A DNA stretch of 7,880 bases from an uncultured Collinsella sp. (GCA_902479075.1 CABSNK010000040.1:1-7880); one strand, 5' to 3'. Shown: positions 1-6,148, counted from the first letter of the stretch. Notes: generated by a model not told the origin, from the letters alone. Numbers and translations are program-made.

Positions 1-1159
1 GTGCCAGACCAAGCGCGCGGACCTCGTCCTTAAAGAAATGGTCGAGCGGCTCAATGAGGTCGAAGTGCACGCCCTCGGGGAACGGGATCAGGTTGTGATG
101 GCTCTTGATGGTGGCCGTCTTGCCGCCCGTCTTGCGAGCGCCGGACTCGATGATGTCGGGGTAGATGGTGCCCTGAGCCAGATACTTAACCGGCTTGCCA
201 TCGGTCTCGAGCTGCTGCGCCACGGCGAAGAACTCTTTCCAGAACTGCGTACCGATGATGCGGCGCTTCTCCTCGGGCTCGGTCACGCCAGCCAGAAGCT
301 CGGCATAGCGGTCCTCGGCGTGAACGTGGATAAAATCGACGTCAAACTGCTTGGTGAAGACCTCCTCCACCTGCTCGGGCTCGCCCTTGCGCAGCAGGCC
401 GTGGTTGATGAACACGCAGGTCATCTGCTTGCCTACGGCGCGGGCGCCCAGCGCAGCCACGACGGAGGAGTCGACGCCGCCGGACAGGGCCAGAATCACA
501 CGGTCGTTGCCGACCTTCTCGCGGAACTCGGCCGTCATGGTCTCGACCAGGTTGTCCATGCTCCAGTTGGGCTCCAGGCCGCAAATCTCAAACAGGAAGT
601 TGCTCAGCAGCTGCTGACCGTACTCGGAATGCTTGACCTCGGGGTGGAACTGCGTGGTGAAGATCTTGCGCTCGACGCACTCCATGGCGGCAACCGGGCA
701 CACGTCGGTGCTGGCGGTAACGGTAAAGCCCTCGGGCACCTCGGACACGGCGTCGCGATGGCTCATCCACACGGTCTGCTCCATGGGCGTGGAGTTAAAG
801 AGCTTGGCGCCTGCCGTGCGCGTAATGGTAGCGCGGCCGTACTCGCCCACCTCGGAATGGCCGACCTTGCCGCCGAGCGTCACGGCCGTGATCTGATGGC
901 CGTAGCAAAAGCCCAGGACAGGAAGGCCCAAGTCAAAGATGGCAGGATCGATGGACGGAGCGTCCTCGGCATACACAGAAGCCGGGCCGCCGGAAAGGAT
1001 GAGCGCAGAGGCGTTCATCTCGCGAATCTCATCGGCCGAGATGTCGCAGGGAACAATCTCGGAATACACGTTGAGGTCGCGGACGCGACGGGCAATGAGC
1101 TGACCGTACTGCGCACCAAAGTCGAGTACGAGGACCTTTGCGGAAGCCTTTTGATCCAT
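1..1159 (-). CDS. guaA: GMP synthase (glutamine-hydrolysing), 3' end outside window
   Basis: Converts XMP to GMP using ATP and ammonia taken from glutamine, the last step of GMP synthesis in the cytoplasm. 386 residues are visible from the ATG at 1159; the reading frame stays open to the left edge. The family is about 510-525 residues, so the C-terminal dimerisation part is missing only because the window ends. The N-terminal class I glutamine amidotransferase domain has the nucleophile Cys85 in GFCYGHQ and the His172/Glu174 pair in FHPEVKHSE. The ATP-pyrophosphatase domain follows with its P-loop SGGVDSS at 226-232. Further family motifs are INHGLLRKGE near 251 and AQGTIYPDIIES near 328. The start is supported by GAGGGGG (complement of about 1165-1171), 5 nt upstream. 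It is divergent from the asparaginase gene. I see no purine riboswitch in the short leader. Identification is very secure. Confidence 0.97.
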   Translation of the reverse strand, partial: MDQKASAKVLVLDFGAQYGQLIARRVRDLNVYSEIVPCDISADEIREMNASALILSGGPASVYAEDAPSIDPAIFDLGLPVLGFCYGHQITAVTLGGKVGHSEVGEYGRATITRTAGAKLFNSTPMEQTVWMSHRDAVSEVPEGFTVTASTDVCPVAAMECVERKIFTTQFHPEVKHSEYGQQLLSNFLFEICGLEPNWSMDNLVETMTAEFREKVGNDRVILALSGGVDSSVVAALGARAVGKQMTCVFINHGLLRKGEPEQVEEVFTKQFDVDFIHVHAEDRYAELLAGVTEPEEKRRIIGTQFWKEFFAVAQQLETDGKPVKYLAQGTIYPDIIESGARKTGGKTATIKSHHNLIPFPEGVHFDLIEPLDHFFKDEVRALGLA

Positions 1160-1323
1160 GGTTTCCCCCTCTTGTTGGCGGGGAGCCGGTGCCCACCCGC
1201 GCGAATAAACGAAAATTGCTTTCATAGTGTACACGTTATATGGGGTTTCTCGTCCCTCGCAGCCATCAGTGCACGGCAAACGCACGACCAGGGCCCCTAT
1301 TTGACGGCAATTGAAGTGTTACC

Positions 1324-1350
1324 AAACGTTACAGATGATGTAATACGTTT
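1324..1350. promoter_or_regulatory. Imperfect inverted repeat upstream of asparaginase, possible operator
   Basis: AAACGT-TAC (1324-1332) is mirrored by GTA (1340-1342) and ACGTTT (1345-1350), with a 7-nt centre and a 2-nt insertion in the right arm. The right half overlaps the -35 of the proposed asparaginase promoter, a position where a bound protein would repress. The outer arms AAACGT/ACGTTT are the same as those of the perfect palindrome at 2712-2735, although the distance between them differs (15 against 12 nt). Operator function is inferred; only the symmetry is seen. Confidence 0.35.
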
Positions 1351-1376
1351 GAACATTGGACGCCCTGTGCCACAAT
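1349..1376 (+). promoter_or_regulatory. Candidate sigma-70-type promoter of asparaginase
   Basis: TTGAAC (1349-1354) and CACAAT (1371-1376) are separated by 16 nt; each matches 4 of 6 consensus bases. Transcription would begin near 1383, giving a leader of about 45 nt before the ATG at 1428. TTGACG at 1301 and TTGAAG at 1311 lack a good -10 at normal spacing. This is a weak sequence-only assignment. Confidence 0.3.
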
Positions 1377-1427
1377 ACTGCCGAACGACTCCGCCTCTGT
1401 GGCGGCAAATACGATAGGAATACCAGC

Positions 1428-2441
1428 ATGAAGCGCATCCTTCTCATCGCCACGGGCGGCACCATCGCATCGACCGAGGACGGTAACGGCCTCTCCCCCG
1501 CCCTGACCGGTGAGGAACTCGCCCAGAGCGTCCCCGAGATCTCGGGCCTCTGCGAGCTCGACGTCGTGCAGCCCATGAACATCGACAGCACCAATATGCG
1601 CCCGAGCGACTGGATGCGCATCCGCGATGTCATCGTCGAAGGCTATGCCGATCACGACGGCTTTGTGGTCCTGCACGGCACCGACACCATGAGCTACACC
1701 GCGGCAGCGCTTTCCTATCTGATTCAGGACAGTCCCAAGCCCATCGTACTCACCGGCTCGCAAAAGCCCATGGGTAACCCCTTTACCGATGCCAAGCTCA
1801 ACCTGTACCAGAGCCTGCTCTATGCGCTCGACGAGCATTCACACGACGTCTCGATCGTGTTTGGCGGCGTCGCCATTGCCGGCACGCGCGCCCGCAAGCA
1901 GCGCACCATGAGCTTTAACGCGTTCATTAGTGTCAACTATCCGCCCATTGCCTACATCCGCAACGACCGCATTGTGCGCAACGGGCTTCACGGCACGCAT
2001 CAGGGCGAAAACCCGGTGCGTTTCTACGACAGCATCGACCCGCGCGTGTTTGTCCTTAAGCTCACGCCCGGCGTGAACCCGGGTATCCTGGACGCCCTTG
2101 CCGATAGCTACGATGCTGTAATTCTTGAGACCTTTGGCATTGGCGGTATTCCCGAGTTTGGTGAGTCCGGCGAGTCATTCCAGGAGGCGATTTTTCGCTG
2201 GGTCGGTTCGGGTCGCACCGTCGTTATGACCACGCAGGTCCCCGAGGAGGGCCTTGACCTGGGTGTTTATGAGGTCGGCCGTGCCTACGCCGATCATCCG
2301 GGCATTCTGCGCGGCGACGACATGACCACCGAGACGCTCGTGGCCAAAACCATGTGGGCACTCGGCCAGTCACGCGATGCCGCCGAGATCCAGCGCCTGT
2401 TCTACAGCCAAGTCAACCACGACCGCATCCCGATGGCGTAA
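1428..2441 (+). CDS. ansA: L-asparaginase, type I (cytoplasmic)
   Basis: Hydrolyses L-asparagine to aspartate and ammonia. The product is 337 residues, the usual length for the bacterial type I enzyme. The first catalytic threonine is Thr12 in ATGGTIAS. The second catalytic set is Thr85-Asp86 in HGTDTM plus Lys157 in TRARKQRT, matching the known Thr/Thr-Asp/Lys arrangement of the family. NIDSTNM at 51-57 supplies the substrate-binding serine. ETFGIGGIPE near 234 is the conserved start of the C-terminal domain. There is no signal peptide, which favours the cytoplasmic type I over the secreted type II enzyme. The ATG at 1428 is chosen because AGGAA (1416-1420) lies 7 nt upstream and the protein begins directly with the beta strand leading to TGGT; the frame is open back to about 1356, but that extension has no conserved features. 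The gene ends 22 nt before the convergent XRE gene, with no terminator visible between them. Asparaginase is very secure; the symbol is less so. Confidence 0.94.
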   Translation: MKRILLIATGGTIASTEDGNGLSPALTGEELAQSVPEISGLCELDVVQPMNIDSTNMRPSDWMRIRDVIVEGYADHDGFVVLHGTDTMSYTAAALSYLIQDSPKPIVLTGSQKPMGNPFTDAKLNLYQSLLYALDEHSHDVSIVFGGVAIAGTRARKQRTMSFNAFISVNYPPIAYIRNDRIVRNGLHGTHQGENPVRFYDSIDPRVFVLKLTPGVNPGILDALADSYDAVILETFGIGGIPEFGESGESFQEAIFRWVGSGRTVVMTTQVPEEGLDLGVYEVGRAYADHPGILRGDDMTTETLVAKTMWALGQSRDAAEIQRLFYSQVNHDRIPMA

Positions 2442-2463
2442 TTCAGTTGTCGACGAGTATCCC

Positions 2464-2682
2464 CTATTCGATACCCTCGAGAAGCTCTGACACCGTCATG
2501 CCGAGTGCGGGCGCGATCTTAAATAGAACCTTGAGCGTGAAGTTTGCCGTCCCATCTTCGATTCGGTCGAGGTAGGGTCGGCTGATTCCTGTCGCCACAC
2601 AAAAATCAACCTTGGAGATACCAAGGTCTCTGCGTGTCTCTTCGACCCGCCTGCCAAGAATCTGTTTCGCACGTTCGTCCAT
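2464..2682 (-). CDS. XRE/Cro-type HTH transcriptional regulator, small
   Basis: A 72-residue protein that is essentially one helix-turn-helix domain. Residues 13-68 follow the HTH_3 pattern: helix 1 (VEETRRDLG), the turn and recognition helices SKVDFCVATGISRPYLDRIEDG at 23-44 in two pieces, then LKVLFKIAPALGMTVSELL. There is no effector or dimerisation domain beyond this. It is divergent from the 129-residue gene, and a perfect 24-bp palindrome lies 29 nt upstream of its ATG, so autorepression and control of the neighbour are the natural inference. The ATG has no clear Shine-Dalgarno sequence, and no other start codon exists in frame before an upstream stop; a leaderless or weakly initiated message is possible. 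Two sampled 60-base stretches are each about 52% GC, against about 63% in the asparaginase gene, which suggests separate ancestry. The binding target is not determined by the sequence. Confidence 0.88.
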   Translation of the reverse strand: MDERAKQILGRRVEETRRDLGISKVDFCVATGISRPYLDRIEDGTANFTLKVLFKIAPALGMTVSELLEGIE

Positions 2683-2692
2683 GCAGCCGAGT

Positions 2693-2722
2693 TTGAAATG
2701 GAGCCGAACATAAACGTAAACT
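2693..2722 (+). promoter_or_regulatory. Candidate promoter of the 129-residue gene
   Basis: TTGAAA (2693-2698, 5 of 6 consensus) and TAAACT (2717-2722, 4 of 6) are separated by 18 nt, with the -10 inside the palindrome. Transcription would start near 2729, about 30 nt before the ATG. The alternative -10 TATAGT (2722-2727) is a better hexamer but has a poor -35 (TGGAGC at 17 nt spacing). In either case the palindrome covers the core promoter. Confidence 0.4.
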
Positions 2723-2735
2723 ATAGTTTACGTTT
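2712..2735. promoter_or_regulatory. Perfect 24-bp palindrome, probable operator of the divergent XRE pair
   Basis: The left half AAACGTAAACTA (2712-2723) is followed without a gap by its exact reverse complement TAGTTTACGTTT (2724-2735). The centre contains TATAGT, a -10-like hexamer, on both strands. The site lies 23 nt before the + start at 2759 and 29 nt before the - start at 2682. Small XRE regulators commonly bind such dyads in their own divergent promoters, so binding here would block both -10 regions. The symmetry is directly seen; the binding protein is inferred. Confidence 0.8.
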
Positions 2736-2758
2736 TGCCGAATACACAGGAGTTTTCT

Positions 2759-3148
2759 ATGTCGGGTTCTTCGGTCCGCACGTACCGAGCCACGCTTCGT
2801 ACAAACAGCGCACCGCCCAAGCTCGTCGTCGTTGAAGCAGAATGTCTTTCGCCCGATGAGCGCACGGCATTTGCATTGCTATCAAGTCGCGTCGCCGCTG
2901 TTCTGGTCCCTTGCCCGGCGCAAGGTGAACTTGCCATCCGATGCCAAGCGCACAGCTGCTCGCTCAATCAGGCTACCGTAATCGCAACCAGCCAGCGCGG
3001 TCTGCCTCTTCTCTTGGAAGCCGGTATCGCGCTCGCCCTTCGCGGTGCCGGATACGAAAACGAGGCCGCCGCCGACATGGTCTTTAAACCACGATCAAGC
3101 GGCGGCCTCGCAGCAGCCATTGAATATGCGTGCAGGCTCGTTGCCTAA
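2759..3148 (+). CDS. Hypothetical protein, 129 residues, divergent from XRE regulator
   Basis: I do not recognise the family. The product is Ala/Leu-rich, with five cysteines (29, 52, 62, 67, 125) and no signal peptide or clear membrane segment. Its pattern suggests a small soluble alpha/beta protein: a strand at KLVVVEA (21-27), a helix at SPDERTAFALLSSR (31-44), a strand at AAVLVPC (46-52), a strand at ATVIAT (72-77), helices at PLLLEAGIALALRG (83-96) and LAAAIEYACRL (117-127). The ATG at 2759 is chosen because AGGAG (2748-2752) sits 6 nt upstream; an in-frame TTG at 2735 falls inside the palindrome and lacks a ribosome binding site. Its position opposite the XRE gene suggests it is that regulator's main target. 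Near its 3' end the coding sequence carries a perfect 12-bp inverted repeat (3061-3110). It ends 9 nt from the convergent DUF1648-like gene. It is real on start signals and context, but its function is unknown. Confidence 0.75.
   Translation: MSGSSVRTYRATLRTNSAPPKLVVVEAECLSPDERTAFALLSSRVAAVLVPCPAQGELAIRCQAHSCSLNQATVIATSQRGLPLLLEAGIALALRGAGYENEAAADMVFKPRSSGGLAAAIEYACRLVA
3061..3110. repeat. Nested GC-rich inverted repeat inside a coding sequence
   Basis: CGAGGCCGCCGC (3061-3072) is exactly complementary to GCGGCGGCCTCG (3099-3110), a 12-bp stem enclosing 26 nt. Within that loop TGGT (3078-3081) pairs with ACCA (3088-3091). The structure starts 88 nt before the stop codon of the 129-residue gene. 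No T-run follows on either strand, so it is not a standard intrinsic terminator, but no other terminator-like structure lies at this convergent gene junction. Confidence 0.6.
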
Positions 3149-3157
3149 AAGGACAAG

Positions 3158-3541
3158 CTAGAAACCAAAGCCAAAGCCCATACCGGTAATCGCCGAATAC
3201 ATAAAGTAGACGTTGATCACATTGAGGAACACACCCGTGATGCAACCGTTGCGCAGGTAGCGCTCGCACACGATGCGCGCCATGGCGGCGGAGTCATCAT
3301 TGTTCTTTGCCTGGCGTCCCGCCGTAAAGTACGTCGCCACGCTCAGCAGCAGATTGAGCACCGGCAACGCCAGCAGCTCGTAGCTCTTGCCCCAGCGCGT
3401 CGCCTCGCCGGCGGCATTAAACTTCGTTGCCACCTCGGGACCAATGTTGGGGATAACACACGCTGCGACCACCAGCGGAATCACCGCAAGTACGAGCAGC
3501 GCAATACCCATGTAGCCAGCTTTTTTGCCATATTTAAACAT
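3158..3541 (-). CDS. Small membrane protein with DUF1648-like motif
   Basis: 127 residues with three predicted membrane helices at about 11-30, 55-73 and 99-119. Between the first two lies ATKFNAAGEATRWGKS (38-53), resembling the DUF1648 motif (HFNxxGxPDxWG-like) found in SdpI-related and other small bacterial membrane proteins. The family's role is largely unknown; some SdpI relatives give immunity to secreted peptides, but one motif does not justify that claim here. The C-terminus ends in an unusual GFGFGFGF-like Gly/Phe run (about 120-127). The ATG at 3541 has AAGGA 8 nt upstream, and this ribosome binding site overlaps the ychF stop codon. The gap to ychF is only 11 nt, so the two are almost certainly co-transcribed and possibly translationally coupled. 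It is convergent with the 129-residue gene, with a 9-nt gap. Confidence 0.82.
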   Translation of the reverse strand: MFKYGKKAGYMGIALLVLAVIPLVVAACVIPNIGPEVATKFNAAGEATRWGKSYELLALPVLNLLLSVATYFTAGRQAKNNDDSAAMARIVCERYLRNGCITGVFLNVINVYFMYSAITGMGFGFGF

Positions 3542-3552
3542 ATGCGTCGTCC

Positions 3553-4629
3553 TTACACGTTAAAGCGGAAGTGCACGACGTCGCCATCGGCCATGACATA
3601 GTCTTTGCCCTCGATGCGCAGCTTGCCGGCAGCCTTGGCGCCCTGCTCGCCACCGAGCTCGATGTAGTCGTCGTAGCCAATAACCTCGGCCTTAATAAAG
3701 CCGCGTTCAAAATCGGTGTGGATGACGCCGGCGGCCTGCGGGGCGGTCGCGCCCTGACGAACCGTCCAGGCCTTGACCTCCATCTCGCCAGCCGTAAAGA
3801 ACGACTGCAGACCGAGCAGCTTATAGGCCGCCTGCGCGAGCACGTCCAGACCGGGCTGCTCCAGGCCCAGGCTCTCCAGGTAGTCGGCGGCGTCCTCGGG
3901 ATCGAGCTCGGAAAGCTCGGCCTCAATCTTGGCGCAGATGGGCAGCGGCTTGACGCCATCAATGGGCGTCAGGTCCTCGTTGAGCATGTCCTCGTCTACG
4001 TTGGCCACATACAGGATGGGCTTCATGGTGAGCAGGAACAAGCCCTTGGCAGCGGCGCGCTCCTCGTCGGTCATCTCCATGGACGCGGCGCGCTTGCCCT
4101 CGTTGAGCCAGGCAAGCAGGCGCTTGGCGACCTCAAACTTGGGCATGAGCTCCTTGTCGCGCTTGGCCTCCTTCTCGAGCTTGGGCAGCTGCTTCTCGAG
4201 CGTGCCCATGTCGGCCAGGATGAGCTCGGTCATGATGGTGTCGGCATCGCCGGCGGGATCGACGAACTCGCCCGTGCGGCCCACCTCACGCATGACGTTG
4301 GGGTCCTTAAAGTAGCGCACGACCTCGCAGATGGCGTCGGTCTCGCGGATGTTTGCCAAGAACTGGTTGCCCAGGCCCTCGCCCTCGTTGGCACCCTTCA
4401 CCAGGCCAGCGATGTCGACAAACTCGACCGTCGCCGGCACAATGCGGCCGGGGTTAACGATGTCGGCGAGCTTTTGCAGGCGGCTATCGGGCACATCGAC
4501 GATACCCACGTTGGGGTCGATCGTGGCAAACGGGTAGTTGGCGGCAAGGCCGGTCTTTTTGGTAAGCGCGGTGAACAGCGTCGACTTGCCCACGTTGGGC
4601 AGGCCCACGATACCGATGGAAAGGGACAC
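3553..4629 (-). CDS. ychF: YchF/OLA1-family P-loop ATPase
   Basis: A 358-residue Obg-related P-loop NTPase of normal family length. Members prefer ATP to GTP, associate with ribosomes, and affect stress responses and translation start choice. Visible elements: G1 GLPNVGKST (9-17), the G2 region with NYPFATIDPN (31-40), G3 DIAGLVKGANEGEG (72-85), the family segment AICEVVRYF (99-107), a coiled-coil insertion around 140-195 rich in Glu/Lys, the G4-position motif NVDE (210-213) in place of the GTP-specific NKxD, and the C-terminal TGS domain (about 275-358) with SFFTAGEMEVKAWTVRQG and HTDFERGFIKAEV. The start is GTG at 4629 with AAAGGAGC (complement of 4634-4641) just upstream. It follows the Fe-S gene after 114 nt containing a long hairpin, and precedes the DUF1648-like gene by 11 nt. 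A minus-strand TATACT (complement of 4667-4672) may be its own -10. Very secure. Confidence 0.97.
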   Translation of the reverse strand: MSLSIGIVGLPNVGKSTLFTALTKKTGLAANYPFATIDPNVGIVDVPDSRLQKLADIVNPGRIVPATVEFVDIAGLVKGANEGEGLGNQFLANIRETDAICEVVRYFKDPNVMREVGRTGEFVDPAGDADTIMTELILADMGTLEKQLPKLEKEAKRDKELMPKFEVAKRLLAWLNEGKRAASMEMTDEERAAAKGLFLLTMKPILYVANVDEDMLNEDLTPIDGVKPLPICAKIEAELSELDPEDAADYLESLGLEQPGLDVLAQAAYKLLGLQSFFTAGEMEVKAWTVRQGATAPQAAGVIHTDFERGFIKAEVIGYDDYIELGGEQGAKAAGKLRIEGKDYVMADGDVVHFRFNV

Positions 4630-4672
4630 GACAGCTCCTTTTGGTACAGGTACTTCAAACCGTATAAGTATA

Positions 4673-4716
4673 GCGCCGCCGCAGCATCCGGGCGAATCCG
4701 GACACCGCGGCGGCGC
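4673..4716. repeat. Long nested hairpin between Fe-S gene and ychF
   Basis: GCGCCGCCGC (4673-4682) pairs perfectly with GCGGCGGCGC (4707-4716). Inside, TCCGG (4687-4691) pairs with CCGGA (4698-4702) around a 6-nt loop, leaving a symmetric 4-nt internal loop. On the minus strand, the direction of both flanking genes, it is followed by TATACTTATAC rather than a T-run. It therefore looks like an mRNA processing or stability element or a dispersed repeat rather than an intrinsic terminator. It would still slow transcription between the two genes. Confidence 0.65.
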
Positions 4717-4743
4717 AAATGAAGCAGAGATAGAGCTCGCTGA

Positions 4744-5997
4744 CTAGTCCGCGAGCTTCTCCACCTGGTCGAGCATCTTGTCCAGCTTGGCCTTTGCCTC
4801 GGCCTTGACCTTCTGGGCCTCTTCGTGGGCCTTGGCCTTCTGAGCGGCCTTTTCCTCGGCCTCGGGGTCGACAACGACCAGATTGGACGCATCGTGCTCG
4901 ACCAGCTTGAGCGCATGCTCGGGGCACACCTTGACGCAGGCGCCGCAGCCCAAGCAATACGTGGACTCCAACGCAAAGCGGCCGCTTCCTACCAAATCGC
5001 AGGCGAACGTGGGGCATACATTGACGCACTCGCCGCACGACGTGCACTTGTCAAAATCGCATTCCGGCGTGCTCACCTGCATGTTCTGGGCAAGCTCGGG
5101 ATGGTTTTGCAATGTCGAGAGCACCAGCTGCCGCCCGTGCGTGAGCGAACGGCGACGCTTGGTCGTCGTGGTGCCGCACATGGTGTTGAGCGTGCGCTCG
5201 AGCTGCGTGATCTGGTGACGGTGAGCCTTCAACTTCTGCGTCACCGAGGCCAGTGCCGCCGTCGCCGGATTGAGCTTGGTCACCGTCAGGCCCGTGGTAC
5301 GGGCAATCTTTTCCATGTACTCCTTGCGCTCGTACTCGCGAAGCTTATGGCACTTGAGGCTCTTGGGGTCGACCTCCAGGCCCATGCCCGTACCAGCCCA
5401 CTCCTCGGCAGTAGCGATGGCCTCGCCCAGAATATCCTCGCCACCGGTGTTGCGGCACTTATCGCACACGCCCAGTGGCAGGTAGACGCTCACGTTGGGA
5501 TAGTCGGCCAGCACCGAGAACCAGGTCTCGGCAGTAATATCGCCCACGCAGGCGACGACGACCTCGTTTTCGCGCGGCATGCGCTTAAGGGCGCGCGTGC
5601 AGGTAACGTAGGCGGTCTCGTGGCTCGTAGCAGCAGAGACGATATCGTCATACAGGTTTTTGGGCGCCAGGCGCGGCGAGATGATCGCCTCGGTCGGACA
5701 GGCAGCGGCGCACAGGCCGCACTTGCGACAGGAGTCGAGGATCTCGATGGCGTCTTCCTCGACCTCGATAGCGTTGACCGGGCACACGTCCATGCACGCG
5801 GTGCAGGCGCTCTTCTCGTTTTTGCAGGTCAAGCACGGAATGGTGTTGCCGCGCGGACGCTCCTTGTAGTCGGCAGGATTCCACTGCGGTGCCGACGGAT
5901 CGAGTGCATCGGTCACACCGCCAAGCGGGTTTTTAAGAAAGTCGAAACCCTTGCTGATCTCGATAATGTCATCAAACAGATCGTGTTCCTGCGCCAT
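4744..5997 (-). CDS. 4Fe-4S multi-cluster ferredoxin-type protein
   Basis: A 417-residue soluble protein with four ferredoxin-type [4Fe-4S] motifs arranged as two pairs. The N-terminal pair is C55xxC58x6C65xxC68xxxC72P and C90xxC93xxC96xxxC100P; the C-terminal pair is C318xxC321xxC324xxxC328P (preceded by C313) and C348xxC351xxC354xxxC358P. The middle (about 128-215) has four more cysteines, 133, 150, 178 and 181, the last two as CDKC. Their spacing faintly recalls the cysteine-containing delta-type subunits of hydrogenase/heterodisulfide reductase complexes, but I cannot assign that family. A helical stretch at about 245-275 and a Lys/Ala/Glu-rich coiled coil at about 378-415 could mediate assembly. 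Its role is probably electron transfer in anaerobic metabolism; partners are unknown and no hydrogenase or dehydrogenase subunit is adjacent. ATG 5997 is preferred because GGGAGGGG lies 6 nt upstream; the frame also opens at 6027 without such a signal. No signal peptide is present. Confidence 0.88.
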   Translation of the reverse strand: MAQEHDLFDDIIEISKGFDFLKNPLGGVTDALDPSAPQWNPADYKERPRGNTIPCLTCKNEKSACTACMDVCPVNAIEVEEDAIEILDSCRKCGLCAAACPTEAIISPRLAPKNLYDDIVSAATSHETAYVTCTRALKRMPRENEVVVACVGDITAETWFSVLADYPNVSVYLPLGVCDKCRNTGGEDILGEAIATAEEWAGTGMGLEVDPKSLKCHKLREYERKEYMEKIARTTGLTVTKLNPATAALASVTQKLKAHRHQITQLERTLNTMCGTTTTKRRRSLTHGRQLVLSTLQNHPELAQNMQVSTPECDFDKCTSCGECVNVCPTFACDLVGSGRFALESTYCLGCGACVKVCPEHALKLVEHDASNLVVVDPEAEEKAAQKAKAHEEAQKVKAEAKAKLDKMLDQVEKLAD

Positions 5998-6037
5998 GCG
6001 CGGCCCCTCCCTGAGCAGTGCAAACAAGCAAGAGATA

Positions 6038-6068
6038 ATGATACGCTATCGGCCCACGCCTCGGGCAA
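6038..6068 (-). promoter_or_regulatory. Candidate promoter of the Fe-S protein gene
   Basis: On the minus strand TTGCCC (complement of 6063-6068) and TATCAT (complement of 6038-6043) are 19 nt apart. The -10 matches 5 of 6 and the -35 4 of 6; the spacing is long. Transcription would start near 6031, about 33 nt before the ATG at 5997. The rest of the 151-nt spacer up to the upstream gene's stop at 6149 shows no strong terminator. Confidence 0.3.
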
Positions 6069-6148
6069 ATTACACGCGGCGCATCTTTGCGGCAAATAGC
6101 CCATGGCCCATCGCCGCCTCGATTGCACAAGGTCAATCAAGCGCCAAA

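Larger units (their letters stand above)
1160..1427. other. Divergent intergenic region between guaA and asparaginase
   Basis: These 268 bases separate two divergent starts and must hold both promoters. The guaA side has an AT-rich patch around 1211-1242 containing the 8-bp palindrome GTGTACAC (1227-1234) and minus-strand -10-like strings TATAAC (complement of 1235-1240) and TACACT (complement of 1226-1231). Neither has a convincing -35 at normal spacing, so I do not choose between them. The asparaginase side holds the promoter candidate and dyad listed separately. No small gene with a ribosome binding site is seen. Confidence 0.6.

Noticed and set aside
38..1417. 459-residue open frame on the + strand
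   Set aside because: It is antisense to guaA, whose motifs are unmistakable; its translation is a low-complexity Leu/Gly/His-rich shadow typical of high-GC genes.
1356..1427. N-terminal extension of the asparaginase from a TTG
   Set aside because: It has no ribosome binding site or conserved residues, and it would contain the proposed -10 region; ATG 1428 fits the family start.
2442..2480. Possible terminator between the asparaginase and XRE genes
   Set aside because: Only a weak imperfect GAGTATC/GATACCCTC pairing is present and no T-run follows.
3571..4722. 383-residue open frame on the + strand
   Set aside because: It is the antisense shadow of ychF, with no recognisable motif.
4398..4976. 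192-residue Arg/Pro-rich frame on the - strand
   Set aside because: It spans the ychF start, the intergenic hairpin and the Fe-S gene end in another frame; its composition is that of a frame-shifted shadow.
5998..6027. Ten-residue N-terminal extension of the Fe-S protein
   Set aside because: The strong GGGAGGGG lies inside this stretch and points to ATG 5997.
4825..6099. 424-residue open frame on the + strand
   Set aside because: It is antisense to the Fe-S protein gene, whose cysteine motifs prove the coding strand.
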